Position numbers and translations under genes: made by a program. The notes beneath the pieces were generated by a model. That model made no database searches. It saw nothing but the letters and a program-made list of their open reading frames with translations, and was not told where the DNA came from. A stretch of DNA of 64,000 nucleotides from Corynebacterium renale (GTDB lineage: Bacteria > Actinomycetota > Actinomycetes > Mycobacteriales > Mycobacteriaceae). Every line of letters starts with the position of its first letter. Position 1 is the first letter of the stretch. The stretch lies in the NCBI RefSeq assembly GCF_002563965.1, contig NZ_PDJF01000001.1, forward strand, positions 2,046,001 through 2,110,000. The letters are read 5' to 3'. This document shows, one piece after another, positions 17,587 to 25,669 of this stretch.

Positions 17587-18009
17587 TCCTAACTATCGTT
17601 AGGGCGGGCTGAACTATTACCGCTGATATTAGAGCATGATTAGTGTGGCTTCAAGTTACTCAGGCACATCGTCAGACACTGCACGATTCAAGCGCCTCTA
17701 GTGATCTCCCTCCCACTCATTACGAAACCGTGCAAAATCCAACCACAGTGAGGTGCCAAATTGTTTGTACCCGCTCAATACTCCAGGTCGTCAAGGACTT
17801 GCCCCCCCCTTCCGGATGAGCGGCAAGGCAGAGACCTGTCCGAACCTTTCAAAGCTTACCCACATATTCCACGACAGCTACTACGGACCTTCTTTATGAT
17901 CTGCATATCGCGCAGGAACTGGTAAATCTCAGTGTGGCATCATCATCTTTCTCCCCATAGCGGGGTTGCTATGAAAGACACTCAAGTCAACTGGCCCGAC
18001 AAACCCAGC
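17587..18009. other. Stretch without a recognisable gene
   Basis: Short open frames on both strands show no family resemblance. A C-run (CCCCCCCC near 17805) and degraded-looking sequence suggest decay downstream of a broken relE, but no IS ends or integrase remnant were found. Confidence 0.4.
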
Positions 18010-18090
18010 TCACTCCATGCACACGCCAGGATCCATTTTGGAAAGCTGCTTATCAGCACGCCTAGTGAAGCGCAGACTATACAGACTCAT
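18010..18090 (-). pseudogene. Truncated RelE-type toxin
   Basis: An ATG overlapping the antitoxin stop as ATGA opens a frame of 26 codons that reads MSLYSLRFTRRADKQLSKMD and then ends at TGA 18012-18010. This is the expected N terminus of a RelE/ParE toxin (first strand plus the start of helix 1), with the remaining 60 or so residues missing. The usual GKWRYRIGDYR-type C terminus was not found downstream in any frame. The toxin is therefore probably dead. Confidence 0.65.
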
Positions 18091-18311
18091 AGATACTTAG
18101 CTTCGATTTCTTCCAGGCTGAAGGTCTCTGGGTCAGCATAGTATTCGCGTTTTGCGTCATCCCAGGATTTAATGTCGAGCTCGTCCTCAATCGTTTCTAG
18201 AGTCGCTTGGCGAACAAATTCGGCCACCGAAACGTTCATCGTGGTGGCATAATCCGCGATCAGTTTCTTATCTTCGTCAATAATTCGAATAGACAGTGTG
18301 GACGAGTTCAT
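18087..18311 (-). CDS. RelB/DUF6290-type ribbon-helix-helix antitoxin
   Basis: A 74-aa protein whose N terminus STLSIRIIDEDKKLIADYAT, then MNVSVAEFVRQATLETIED, is a ribbon-helix-helix DNA-binding domain. The acidic C-terminal tail (SWDDAKREYYADPETFSLEE) is the toxin-binding part of RelB-like antitoxins. A GGAAAGGGG site precedes the ATG. The partner toxin that should follow is truncated, leaving an orphan antitoxin that may persist as an autoregulator or as protection against a related toxin. Confidence 0.85.
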   Translation of the reverse strand: MNSSTLSIRIIDEDKKLIADYATTMNVSVAEFVRQATLETIEDELDIKSWDDAKREYYADPETFSLEEIEAKYL

Positions 18312-18337
18312 CGCTCAAGCCCCTTTCCTTGTAACGC

Positions 18338-18350
18338 AATGTAGTGCATT
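18338..18350. promoter_or_regulatory. Short dyad upstream of the relB-like gene
   Basis: AATG-TAGTG-CATT forms a small inverted repeat 26 bp before the antitoxin start, where autoregulatory sites of such antitoxins usually lie. Confidence 0.3.
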
Positions 18351-18505
18351 TCGGTACAGGAAAGAAGACCTAGTTGTAATGCAGTTTGCCCACGTCAAAA
18401 GGTCTGTATGAGAACCGTTGACGCCAGTCAAAGACTTTTCCCCACGCGGAGTTCAGCTCCACTCTACAGCCACACGACACTCCCCTGAACACCACTACCC
18501 CGAAA

Positions 18506-18523
18506 GTTCACCTGGAACTCACC
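18506..18523. promoter_or_regulatory. PHO-box-like direct repeat
   Basis: GTTCACC (18506-18512) and ACTCACC (18517-18523) are repeated with an 11-bp period, matching the GTTCACC-N4 repeats bound by the PhoP/PhoR response regulators of actinobacteria. It lies 75 bp before a secreted phosphoesterase gene. Confidence 0.45.
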
Positions 18524-18598
18524 TGAAATTTAAATGCGCCCCTTACATTCACAAGGGACATATTCGTTTCTTCTGATATAAGTAAGGATGCCAGTTCC

Positions 18599-20695
18599 GT
18601 GCGTAAACCTATCGTGGCATGCGTTGCCACTTCTCTTCTCTTTTCCCTCACTCCATATGCTCAAGCTCAGGAGCTCGCCTCCCGCTTCACCCTCGGCGTA
18701 ATGCCAGACACCCAGTTCTACTCCCGTTATGGCACGGAGGCCACCGGCAACCTGTACGTGGAACGCTATGGGTCGAACCCGTACAACGTGCAGGCGCAGT
18801 GGCTGGCGCAGCACAACCAAGATCTGAACATGCCGTTTGCTATGCACCTTGGCGACGTCGTGGACCGCGCTTCCTACGCAGACGAGTGGCAGGTCGCGGA
18901 CTCTGCCATGCAGATCCTAGATAACGACGACCTGAACTACTCCATCCTGCCGGGCAACCACGATCTGCTGCAGGGGGCAAACCCATTCGGCGAAACCTTC
19001 ACCGTAGAGCGCGCAGCCCAGAACAGCACTTTCGGCGAGCGCGTGACCCACAACTACAATGGCTACCCCATTGATTCCGAGTACCATATCTTCGAAGCTG
19101 AAGGCCAGAAGTACCTGGTCCTAGCACTTGGTTGGCGCGCACCGCAGGAAACTCTTGACTGGGCGCAGTCGGTTTTGGACGCCAACCCCACCTTGCCGGT
19201 TATCCTGACTAGCCACGAGATCACCAACATCGACGGCGCGGGCACCGTGTACCTTTCTGATGATTATGGCAAGCGTCTATGGGACACGTTTATTAAGAAG
19301 AATGACCAAATCTTCCTAACTATGGCTGGCCACCACCACGGCGCCGGATACACAGAAACCACCAACGATGCCGGCAACCGCGTAATCCACATCCTGCAGG
19401 ATTACCAAATGGCCTACCAGGGTGGCAATGGTTTACTCGGCGTGCTGCAGTTCGACCTCACTAATAATGTTCTGGAAATGTCTGCCTTCTCCCCGTGGGT
19501 GTCGCAGAAAGAGCACGGCAAGCTCACTCAGTTCGATCACCTCATACCGGAGGGGACGGGTGATTCTTACCGGATTGACTTAAACTTTGATGAACGTTTC
19601 GCTGGTTTCAATGAGACATGGGAGCCGGGTACTGCCGACGATATTGATTACGCAGCTAAAGCTCGTGACATGGTGAAGGACAATTACTCCCCGTATGTAA
19701 TCACGGAGGCAGACCGCCCACAATCAATGCAAGACTTCCCTGCTGTGGAGGGCACTGCTGTGCACTGGCGCCCAGGCTCTACTACAGCTAACGGTAAGTC
19801 GCTTAACGACGGCGATGTGGTCCCCGTGGGAGCCATCATCCCAGACGCGACCGGGCTATCTCCAATGACCCGCGCAGGCTTAAGCGGTGCTGCTGTCATG
19901 GAGGATGTCACGTACACTACGGACGTGCACCCGTTGTCGTCTGATAAAGGTGCCCTGGTGTGGAGCAAACCAATTGACCGTTTCGATGTCAACTTCTTCG
20001 AAACCGCCACCGGCGCCCCCATCAATGAGCAGAATTTCCCTAATGGATACACGTTGGAGGCCTTCGTCAAGATTGATGAACGCTTTGACGGCGATGAACA
20101 TGGATGGGCAGATGCACTAATCCGCGAAAAGCGTGTAAAAGATGCTGACCCCACCAACTCTGATGGCGATCCTGCGCAGATGCTCGGTGTTTCCTCGCTA
20201 CGTGAGCTTCGCTGGTGGTCCTATGGAGAAAACTTCAAAGGCCATTCCAACTGGTCCCATGAGGTCCCTAAAGGTCAGTGGTTGCATGTTGCAGTAGTCA
20301 ATGACCCAAAGAAGAACATGGTGGAAATGTTCATCGACGGCGCCCCTATCCTTCGTGACGGATCTGGCCCGGTCGGGCTTGCCGACGGCGGAAAGTGGAT
20401 CATGGGGACGTCTGCAACTGACGGCACACCTACCGACCCATGGTTTGGCTCGATTGGCGAGGTACGCATCGTAGACCACCCAATCAGTTCCAATCAATGG
20501 CTGACGGCACGTGCCGAAACCCAAAATCCTCAACCAGGAAATAGCAGCGATCAGGGTTCCAGCGCAACTGCAGGTTCAGCTATCGCCTCGGGCATTTTAG
20601 GCATGATTATTGGCGGGCTTTTAACCGCGCTGACTTTGGCTGCGCCTCCGATGAAGGAGATCTTCGACCGAATCAAGTCGCATCTGGGATTTTAA
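18599..20695 (+). CDS. Secreted, membrane-anchored metallophosphoesterase with LamG-like domain
   Basis: The 698-aa precursor starts with a Sec signal peptide (RKPIVACVATSLLFSLTPYA, with cleavage near AQA). A calcineurin-type metallophosphoesterase domain spans about 30-260: MPDTQFYS, HLGDVVD, LPGNHD, TSHE and AGHHHGAGY are the metal-ligand blocks. A concanavalin/laminin-G-like domain covers about 470-640 (YTLEAFVKIDERFDG, then WLHVAVVND). The C terminus has one membrane helix (AIASGILGMIIGGLLTALT) and a short basic tail, so the enzyme faces outward. GTG start; AAGGA lies 10 nt upstream. The role, probably phosphate release from extracellular esters, is inferred. Confidence 0.87.
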   Translation: MRKPIVACVATSLLFSLTPYAQAQELASRFTLGVMPDTQFYSRYGTEATGNLYVERYGSNPYNVQAQWLAQHNQDLNMPFAMHLGDVVDRASYADEWQVADSAMQILDNDDLNYSILPGNHDLLQGANPFGETFTVERAAQNSTFGERVTHNYNGYPIDSEYHIFEAEGQKYLVLALGWRAPQETLDWAQSVLDANPTLPVILTSHEITNIDGAGTVYLSDDYGKRLWDTFIKKNDQIFLTMAGHHHGAGYTETTNDAGNRVIHILQDYQMAYQGGNGLLGVLQFDLTNNVLEMSAFSPWVSQKEHGKLTQFDHLIPEGTGDSYRIDLNFDERFAGFNETWEPGTADDIDYAAKARDMVKDNYSPYVITEADRPQSMQDFPAVEGTAVHWRPGSTTANGKSLNDGDVVPVGAIIPDATGLSPMTRAGLSGAAVMEDVTYTTDVHPLSSDKGALVWSKPIDRFDVNFFETATGAPINEQNFPNGYTLEAFVKIDERFDGDEHGWADALIREKRVKDADPTNSDGDPAQMLGVSSLRELRWWSYGENFKGHSNWSHEVPKGQWLHVAVVNDPKKNMVEMFIDGAPILRDGSGPVGLADGGKWIMGTSATDGTPTDPWFGSIGEVRIVDHPISSNQWLTARAETQNPQPGNSSDQGSSATAGSAIASGILGMIIGGLLTALTLAAPPMKEIFDRIKSHLGF

Positions 20696-20728
20696 GAGCG
20701 AACGACGGTAAAACGTAGCACTGTTTAA

Positions 20729-20748
20729 GCACCACCAAAGCGTGGTGC
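20729..20748. terminator. Small hairpin after the phosphoesterase gene
   Basis: GCACCAC / GTGGTGC form a 7-bp stem with a 6-nt loop 33 bp after the stop. No T-run follows, so terminator function is uncertain. Confidence 0.35.
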
Positions 20749-20882
20749 AAGCCGCATCGTCCTCGGAACTATTCGCTTCTGATAGCGGTGCGGCGCACTC
20801 TTGCCACCATTTTTTTGGCCAGCTCTAAGGATCTCCACCCGACTGCCGATCGTCGCTTTGCCCCTGCTCGCAGCGCCGTAGG

Positions 20883-21332
20883 CTACTCTCTAGCACACTC
20901 CTGGCGTGGCCGTTCTTCTACCGTGTTATTTTCGTAAGGGCCATACCCTAAGATTCGAGCATTATCGTCTAATGCCACGAGAGTGGTTAAGTTGTCAATT
21001 TCCCAGACCTCGGTCACACCATACTGGACACACAGCTGGTCGAAAATATCCCCGGTGGACTTTCCAGCGTCAAACGATTCCTGCCAATAGCCAGCAAGAG
21101 GGCTAGCAAATGCCCCATCATCTCCGGCTAGGCGAATTGCCCCACCAACTTTATCCCGGTCTGTAAAAATAACAGCCGATAGGCCATGGTCGTTAGTAAT
21201 AATCGTTGCTTCACCGGCCCACGGTGCAGCCAGATAGTCGATAAATCCGTCGGTGAGACATTCAAAACCACCTACCCCAGCGTTAACATATTCTTCAAAC
21301 GTTAAACCCTGCGCATTACGTACCTCAGACAT
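20883..21332 (-). CDS. Uncharacterised acidic protein
   Basis: I do not recognise this 149-aa protein. It has no signal peptide, membrane segment or known motif; it is acidic and rich in Gly/Asp (GFECLTDGFIDYLAAPW, IRLAGDDGAFASP, WEIDNLTTLVALDDNARILG). The pattern looks like a small globular alpha/beta cytoplasmic protein. An AGGAG lies about 13 nt before the ATG. It stands alone between the phosphoesterase and the MazG gene, so context gives no function. Confidence 0.65.
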   Translation of the reverse strand: MSEVRNAQGLTFEEYVNAGVGGFECLTDGFIDYLAAPWAGEATIITNDHGLSAVIFTDRDKVGGAIRLAGDDGAFASPLAGYWQESFDAGKSTGDIFDQLCVQYGVTEVWEIDNLTTLVALDDNARILGYGPYENNTVEERPRQECARE

Positions 21333-21582
21333 TTTGGCCGGTCAGCTCCTAGTTTCAAAACCAAGCCTAGTTACAGATACCTGCCTGGAAATTCTATGCT
21401 CAGCATAAACCAGCCAATCACCTTGCTCCTATTACGGAACCCAAGCCACGTGTTCGTAGCAGCAAAGTGCGCCCGCTGTAAGGCAGCCACACTAATGAAA
21501 ACTCCTCAAGACGCATTTAATCATGTCCGGCTGCACAACCTGTTCGTCCGCTCTGACCAGCACCCCTGGATAAATTTTACGT

Positions 21583-21588
21583 TAGCCT
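21583..21588 (+). promoter_or_regulatory. -10 box of the MazG/helicase operon
   Basis: TAGCCT is 7 nt from ATG 21596, with no ribosome site between. Confidence 0.45.
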
Positions 21589-21595
21589 TCTAAGC

Positions 21596-21916
21596 ATGGA
21601 TGAAAGATCAACAATGGAGCTACTTCAACAACACAGCAAGGAGCGGGACTGGGGAAAATTTCATACACCCGAGAACCTCGCCAAGAGTATCTCCATCGAA
21701 GCTGCTGAGCTACTCGAATGTTTCCAGTGGAGTGACAACGGACAGACACAGAACGTACGTCTAGAACTCGCCGATGTACTTACTTACTGCTTCCTTTTAG
21801 CTAATAAATTGAACGAATCTCCGAACGCGCTAATCCGAGAAAAACTCAAAATAACAGCAAAAAAGTACCCAGTAGACAAGGCCTTCGGAATCTCAACTAA
21901 GTATGACCAACTTTAG
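21596..21916 (+). CDS. MazG-like nucleotide pyrophosphohydrolase
   Basis: A 106-aa all-helical MazG/RS21-C6-type NTP pyrophosphatase. The metal-binding residues are in E35-x2-E38 (SIEAAELLECFQWSD) and E57-x2-D60 (RLELADVLTYCF), the usual EExxE...ExxD layout. Such enzymes hydrolyse (d)NTPs to monophosphates. It is 12 bp upstream of a GIY-YIG/DUF2075 helicase gene on the same strand and shares its promoter, so the two very likely work together. The pairing suggests nucleotide clearance linked to nucleic-acid sensing, as in several phage-defence systems. Confidence 0.85.
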   Translation: MDERSTMELLQQHSKERDWGKFHTPENLAKSISIEAAELLECFQWSDNGQTQNVRLELADVLTYCFLLANKLNESPNALIREKLKITAKKYPVDKAFGISTKYDQL

Positions 21917-21928
21917 ATTGGATAGAAA

Positions 21929-23824
21929 ATGAAACTAACAGGCAGAACCAAAGCAATCGTAAAGCCCTTTCCATATTCGACCGAAGATCTGGCTCGCTTT
22001 GTTGATGAGATTAGCGCTTCCGATGAGGAGACTCGTCAGCTCCTGCTCAAGTACCCAACCGTATATGTGATTTATTACCAGGAAAACGGGAGCTACCGCG
22101 TATATGTTGGCGAAACGAATAGCATAGAACAACGCACTAAAACTCACTTACTGGACGATCCAAGGATCGCAGAAAAGCAGCTGTCTAAAATCGATTTAGA
22201 AAACGTACTAAAGTCGGAGAACGAGTTCACAGCATCACAACGCCAATCTGCTCGATGGCGGGCGTTCCGAGACAAAAACTCTACCATTATAGTCATCGGA
22301 CATTCGCTCTTTAATAAGTCAATGACTCTAGATATTGAAGATCGGTTAATGCTCTATCTGTCCAGCGCTACAGACGTCGATTCAGCCGAGCGAAATGGAA
22401 TTGACTTAAATAATGGACGACGCAATATTCAGACAGACTACTTTACTCGCGAATACGTAAACAAGACTTTCCAACAGATTTGGCGTCGCTTACGCAAGCA
22501 CGATCAGCAGCTCTTCCCTCTTGAGCGATTGATTCGCGATTCGGCGTTGTTCAAGGCCTCGCCCTTCCACCAACTTAATGAACAACAAGTGGGTGCAAAG
22601 CTTCAAATCCTAAATGCTGTAGATGCGGCAAATACGCCGCAGGAAGACACACGCGATACGCCCACAAATCAGCTAATTCTTGTCCAGGGAGGAGCTGGAA
22701 CTGGGAAAACTGTGCTTCTCAGCAGTATTTTCTTTGATCTTTTTCAAACCTATGGAACCGATGAGCAAACTGGCGCTCCGACAGACTTCAATGCGTTCCT
22801 ACTGGTGAATCACGATGAGCAGGTGATTGTATATCAACAAATCGCTGAAAAGCTGGGGTTAGGCAATAAGAAAGATCCTCGGGTCATGAAGCCTACGAAG
22901 TTTATCAACGATCGCCCCGAGGATCGTGAAAAAGCTGATATTGTCCTCATCGACGAGGCTCATCTGCTGTGGACTCAGGGTAAACAGTCCTATAGGGGCA
23001 AGAACCAGCTTAAAGACATTATGAAGCGCGCCCGCATCGTTGTTGCAGTATTCGACCCTATGCAGATTCTGGCAGGTAACCAATTCTGGTCTGAAGAAGA
23101 CCTTCACGTTCTACAATCTCAAGCCGGTGAAGGCAATATCATTCAGTTGGATAAGCAGATGCGAATTCACTCTGACGGTCCCGCAGAAGCCTGGATATCC
23201 GCATTTGTTAACGAAGGAGAAATTTTCCAGATTCCAACAGATGACCGTTATAAGATCGAAATCTTCGACTCGCCTCATGCACTCCACGAAGTAATTCGCC
23301 ACAAGTCCCGATATGATGAAGAATCCGAGGTCGAGAAAGGACTATCCCGGTTAATTGCCACATATGATTGGAAATTCTCTTCTGGCAAAACACGGCCTGA
23401 GGACAGTGAAACTTGGGACGTGGTGATTGGTCCAGATTTCCGGCTACCCTGGAATAACCAGGGCAAATACAATCGCAGGGACAAACATAAGGCTTGGGCA
23501 GAACGAGATCAGACCGTTGATGAAGTGGGCTCAATTTTCACAATCCAGGGTTTTGACCTTAACTATTCTGGCGTCATCATCGGCCCCTCAGTGAAATACC
23601 GTGACGGTAAAGTAGTTTTCGACTCTTCAGAGAGCGCAAATCCGAACGTCATCAATAAAAGAACAATCATCGTCAATGGCAAAGAAGAAAAAATTGACGT
23701 AAGTAAGCAACTACTTAAGAATCAGCTCAACGTGCTTTTGACTCGTGGTGTTCGTGGTCTCGGCATTTATGCGGTCGATGATGCTCTCAGAGAAGCTCTA
23801 CTCGAAGCCCAGACGGCCAAATAG
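21929..23824 (+). CDS. GIY-YIG nuclease fused to DUF2075/superfamily 1 helicase-like ATPase
   Basis: The 631-aa protein combines two parts. Residues about 43-145 are a GIY-YIG nuclease domain (VYVIYY 45-50, YVGETN 59-64, Arg69, a candidate catalytic Glu137). Residues about 248-630 are a DUF2075/Schlafen-like P-loop ATPase: Walker A GGAGTGKT 254-261, Walker B VLIDEAH 339-345, DPMQIL 376-381, QMR 409-411, VGSIFTIQGFDL, and the C-terminal NVLLTRGVRGLGIY arginine-finger motif. GGATAG precedes the ATG. The gene is AT-rich relative to the core genes. Function is unproven; nuclease plus helicase plus MazG points to defence. Confidence 0.85.
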   Translation: MKLTGRTKAIVKPFPYSTEDLARFVDEISASDEETRQLLLKYPTVYVIYYQENGSYRVYVGETNSIEQRTKTHLLDDPRIAEKQLSKIDLENVLKSENEFTASQRQSARWRAFRDKNSTIIVIGHSLFNKSMTLDIEDRLMLYLSSATDVDSAERNGIDLNNGRRNIQTDYFTREYVNKTFQQIWRRLRKHDQQLFPLERLIRDSALFKASPFHQLNEQQVGAKLQILNAVDAANTPQEDTRDTPTNQLILVQGGAGTGKTVLLSSIFFDLFQTYGTDEQTGAPTDFNAFLLVNHDEQVIVYQQIAEKLGLGNKKDPRVMKPTKFINDRPEDREKADIVLIDEAHLLWTQGKQSYRGKNQLKDIMKRARIVVAVFDPMQILAGNQFWSEEDLHVLQSQAGEGNIIQLDKQMRIHSDGPAEAWISAFVNEGEIFQIPTDDRYKIEIFDSPHALHEVIRHKSRYDEESEVEKGLSRLIATYDWKFSSGKTRPEDSETWDVVIGPDFRLPWNNQGKYNRRDKHKAWAERDQTVDEVGSIFTIQGFDLNYSGVIIGPSVKYRDGKVVFDSSESANPNVINKRTIIVNGKEEKIDVSKQLLKNQLNVLLTRGVRGLGIYAVDDALREALLEAQTAK

Positions 23825-24104
23825 AATCGCACTCTGGGCAAGACTAAAGCAGCCGTCACTTATAAAACTATCTATCGAGAGTTTTATAAGTAGCCTCCTA
23901 CTATAGGTATCCATCAATCAAAACAGGCAATCTGGGGACGATAGTTTTCAGCATGCCAATTTGAATGACCTATGCAATGACGAAAGCCGAAGAAACAAAC
24001 GGTTTCCACACTGTAGCAGTGTTACTCGAATCGGCCCGACAACTTCGAACCCCAGCGGCAAAACTACTAACATCGACGCACGGTGAATAATCCCAGAACA
24101 AAAC
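23825..24104. other. Intergenic stretch with one possible 41-aa frame
   Basis: Apart from hairpins at both ends, it holds an ATG frame at 23965-24090 (MTYAMTKAEE, later LLESARQLRTPAAKLL) with coding-like composition but no ribosome site or -10 box. It may be a remnant; I cannot name it. Confidence 0.3.
23858..23891 (+). terminator. Hairpin after the helicase gene
   Basis: A 12-bp perfect inverted repeat ACTTATAAAACT / AGTTTTATAAGT with a 10-nt loop begins 34 nt after the stop of the helicase gene. Confidence 0.6.
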
Positions 24105-24135
24105 TGGGAGCCACTCCATCAGAGTGGCTTCCGGC
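24105..24135 (-). terminator. Terminator of tRNA-Glu copy 1
   Basis: GGAGCCACTC / GAGTGGCTTCC pair around CATCA, directly past the tRNA 3' end. The same element follows the second tRNA-Glu copy at 31202 with a few changes. Confidence 0.6.
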
Positions 24136-24142
24136 TATTTTG

Positions 24143-24215
24143 TACCCCGTACGGGATTTGAACCCGTGTTACCGCCGTGAGAGGGCGGCGTCCTAGGCCG
24201 CTAGACGAACGGGGC
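24143..24215 (-). tRNA. tRNA-Glu (CTC), copy 1
   Basis: A 73-nt cloverleaf on the minus strand begins GCCCCGTTCG. It has the anticodon stem CCGCC/GGCGG around CTCTCAC (anticodon CTC), a GGTTCAAATCC T-arm and the acceptor mate ACGGGGT. CCA is not encoded. The sequence is identical to the copy at 31243, which lies in the expected tRNA-Glu/tRNA-Gln/gltX setting, so this one is probably the duplicate. Confidence 0.95.
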
Positions 24216-24365
24216 GCGTTCGCGTTTGTATGCGACTCGTTAACAATAAACGGTTCCATATTTATTGCGCAACTCAGCAGTTCACCCGGCATTTCCGGCT
24301 CGTTACCTCAGAGTCGACCACGCATACTACTGCCGCAAACTTGCAGATGTTTTCCACAAAACTGC

Positions 24366-24371
24366 TAGCCT
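24366..24371 (+). promoter_or_regulatory. -10 box of the lipoprotein gene
   Basis: TAGCCT is 6 nt before ATG 24378, the same hexamer as before the MazG gene. Confidence 0.45.
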
Positions 24372-24377
24372 TTTGGT

Positions 24378-25421
24378 ATGAAAAAACTAGCTCCTGCAGT
24401 CCTTGCCCTCTGTCTAGGGCTTACCGCATGCTCAAATTCGGGTGATGAATCTGGTGCGTCTTCAGAGTCGTCGAGTAGCACTGTGACCTCGACCGTCACC
24501 GTGGAAGAGACAACTTCCGCAGCCTCTTCTGAAGTAAGTGATGTGGAGATCTTGGCCGAAACGTACGGCAAGATTCTGGACGACCCATTCCCCTACCTCG
24601 ATGAGAACAACATGGGGCTACGCCCTGACGGCACGTACTCGTACGCCCTGCACGATGCCACCGGCGACGGCCTGCCGGAGCTTTTCTTTCGGGCGAATGG
24701 GGATAGCATGTATGGGCAGGTCCGTATCGCGTCGTCTGAGGACGGCAAGAATGCTCGCCTGACGGAGAACTACCATCTAGACGGCCAGTCCCCTGCCAGC
24801 GGTGCGACGCACAAGTTCTTTGCTGCGGAAAATGGGGATGGTTTCTACATCACTAACCTCATCTCCGTTGTCAGCGGCATAAACAGCTCGCATTATCGGC
24901 TCGAAGGTAATACGACGGTCAAAGTTGGTGAGTCCGGATACCAAGAGACCGTGGACAAGACCACCCTCAAGGACATGATGTGGGTTCCTGTCGAGGACCG
25001 CGGTTGGCTCGACGGACTGGCAAACGGCGCGTTCGGTGCGTCTGCTGACGATGAGGCACCGAATGAAGCCAAGCTGTCTGGTGTTGTGAAGGCGAAAACC
25101 GCCCACGATATTGCCCCTGATCTAGCTGGCAAGACCGGTGATGATCCGAACGAGGTCTACTACGTCCTCGAGCTGGATAATCCAAAGACAATCACCTACA
25201 AGCAGGGCTGCTGTTCCTACCCTACAGAGGAAGTCGCCCAGGTGTTCCCAGTTGTCAGGGGCACTGGGCGGACTCAGGTTTTTGGGCCGGAGGACGTCGA
25301 TAAGCGGGTTAAAATCACCGCCCCATTTAGTGATTTCTGGCTGCCGGGAGACCCAGGAATGCCCACGTACGTCCCTCGCCTGAATGTGGATTCGGCGGGT
25401 GCGTTCGTGGGCGCTGAGTAG
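24378..25421 (+). CDS. Lipoprotein of unknown function
   Basis: The 347-aa precursor has a clear lipoprotein signal (MKKLAPAVLALCLGLTAC, lipidated Cys18) followed by a Ser/Thr/Glu linker of about 35 residues. The body has one segment, ALHDATGDGLPELFFRANG, that resembles a calcium-binding FG-GAP/VCBS-like loop (D-x-T-G-D-G-x-P-E), and a late YKQGCCSYPTEE segment with adjacent cysteines. I recognise no enzyme family. It faces outward on the cell membrane. Leaderless start is supported by the -10 box. Confidence 0.8.
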   Translation: MKKLAPAVLALCLGLTACSNSGDESGASSESSSSTVTSTVTVEETTSAASSEVSDVEILAETYGKILDDPFPYLDENNMGLRPDGTYSYALHDATGDGLPELFFRANGDSMYGQVRIASSEDGKNARLTENYHLDGQSPASGATHKFFAAENGDGFYITNLISVVSGINSSHYRLEGNTTVKVGESGYQETVDKTTLKDMMWVPVEDRGWLDGLANGAFGASADDEAPNEAKLSGVVKAKTAHDIAPDLAGKTGDDPNEVYYVLELDNPKTITYKQGCCSYPTEEVAQVFPVVRGTGRTQVFGPEDVDKRVKITAPFSDFWLPGDPGMPTYVPRLNVDSAGAFVGAE

Positions 25422-25429
25422 GTAGGTGC

Positions 25430-25657
25430 TTAACCGTCGTGGCGGAGGAACTTCAGTGCGTAATCGAAGACCTTCGTCACGGCATAGTCATCTTCTGCCC
25501 CGGTAGAGGCAGTGACCAGGAGTTCAGCTAGCTCGTCCTGGCTCTTGCCTTCGATCAGGTTCTCATCCTCGTGGCCGTCGAGGTACTTCTTAAAGTGCCC
25601 CACCAACTTGTCTTCTGGAACGTCCTTGAAGATGTCCCACAGGTCTACGTGTGCCAT
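25430..25657 (-). CDS. Small acidic protein coupled to the P450 gene
   Basis: This 75-aa cytoplasmic protein (MAHVDLWDIFKDVPEDKLVG at the start, ending VFDYALKFLRHDG) has mostly helical, acidic sequence and no family I know. Its ATG is 12 bp after the P450-reductase stop, preceded by AAGGAGGAACGA, a strong ribosome site, so it is co-expressed. It could be an accessory or assembly partner of the P450, or an unrelated passenger. It converges on the lipoprotein gene with 8 bp between stops. Confidence 0.75.
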   Translation of the reverse strand: MAHVDLWDIFKDVPEDKLVGHFKKYLDGHEDENLIEGKSQDELAELLVTASTGAEDDYAVTKVFDYALKFLRHDG

Positions 25658-25669
25658 GTTCGTTCCTCC

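Noticed and set aside
17587-18090. Search for an IS element, integrase remnant or att copy of the tRNA-Glu 3' end
   Set aside because: No terminal repeats, transposase-like peptide or match to the tRNA 3' end was found.
18010-18090. C-terminal half of the RelE toxin in another frame
   Set aside because: The three downstream frames were read to about 17750; one short peptide (QFLRDMQIIKK) vaguely resembles a RelE strand but is too weak to claim.
21396-21593. 65-codon frame before the MazG gene
   Set aside because: No ribosome site or -10 box, and its 3' end overlaps the MazG promoter; sequence does not look like a protein family.
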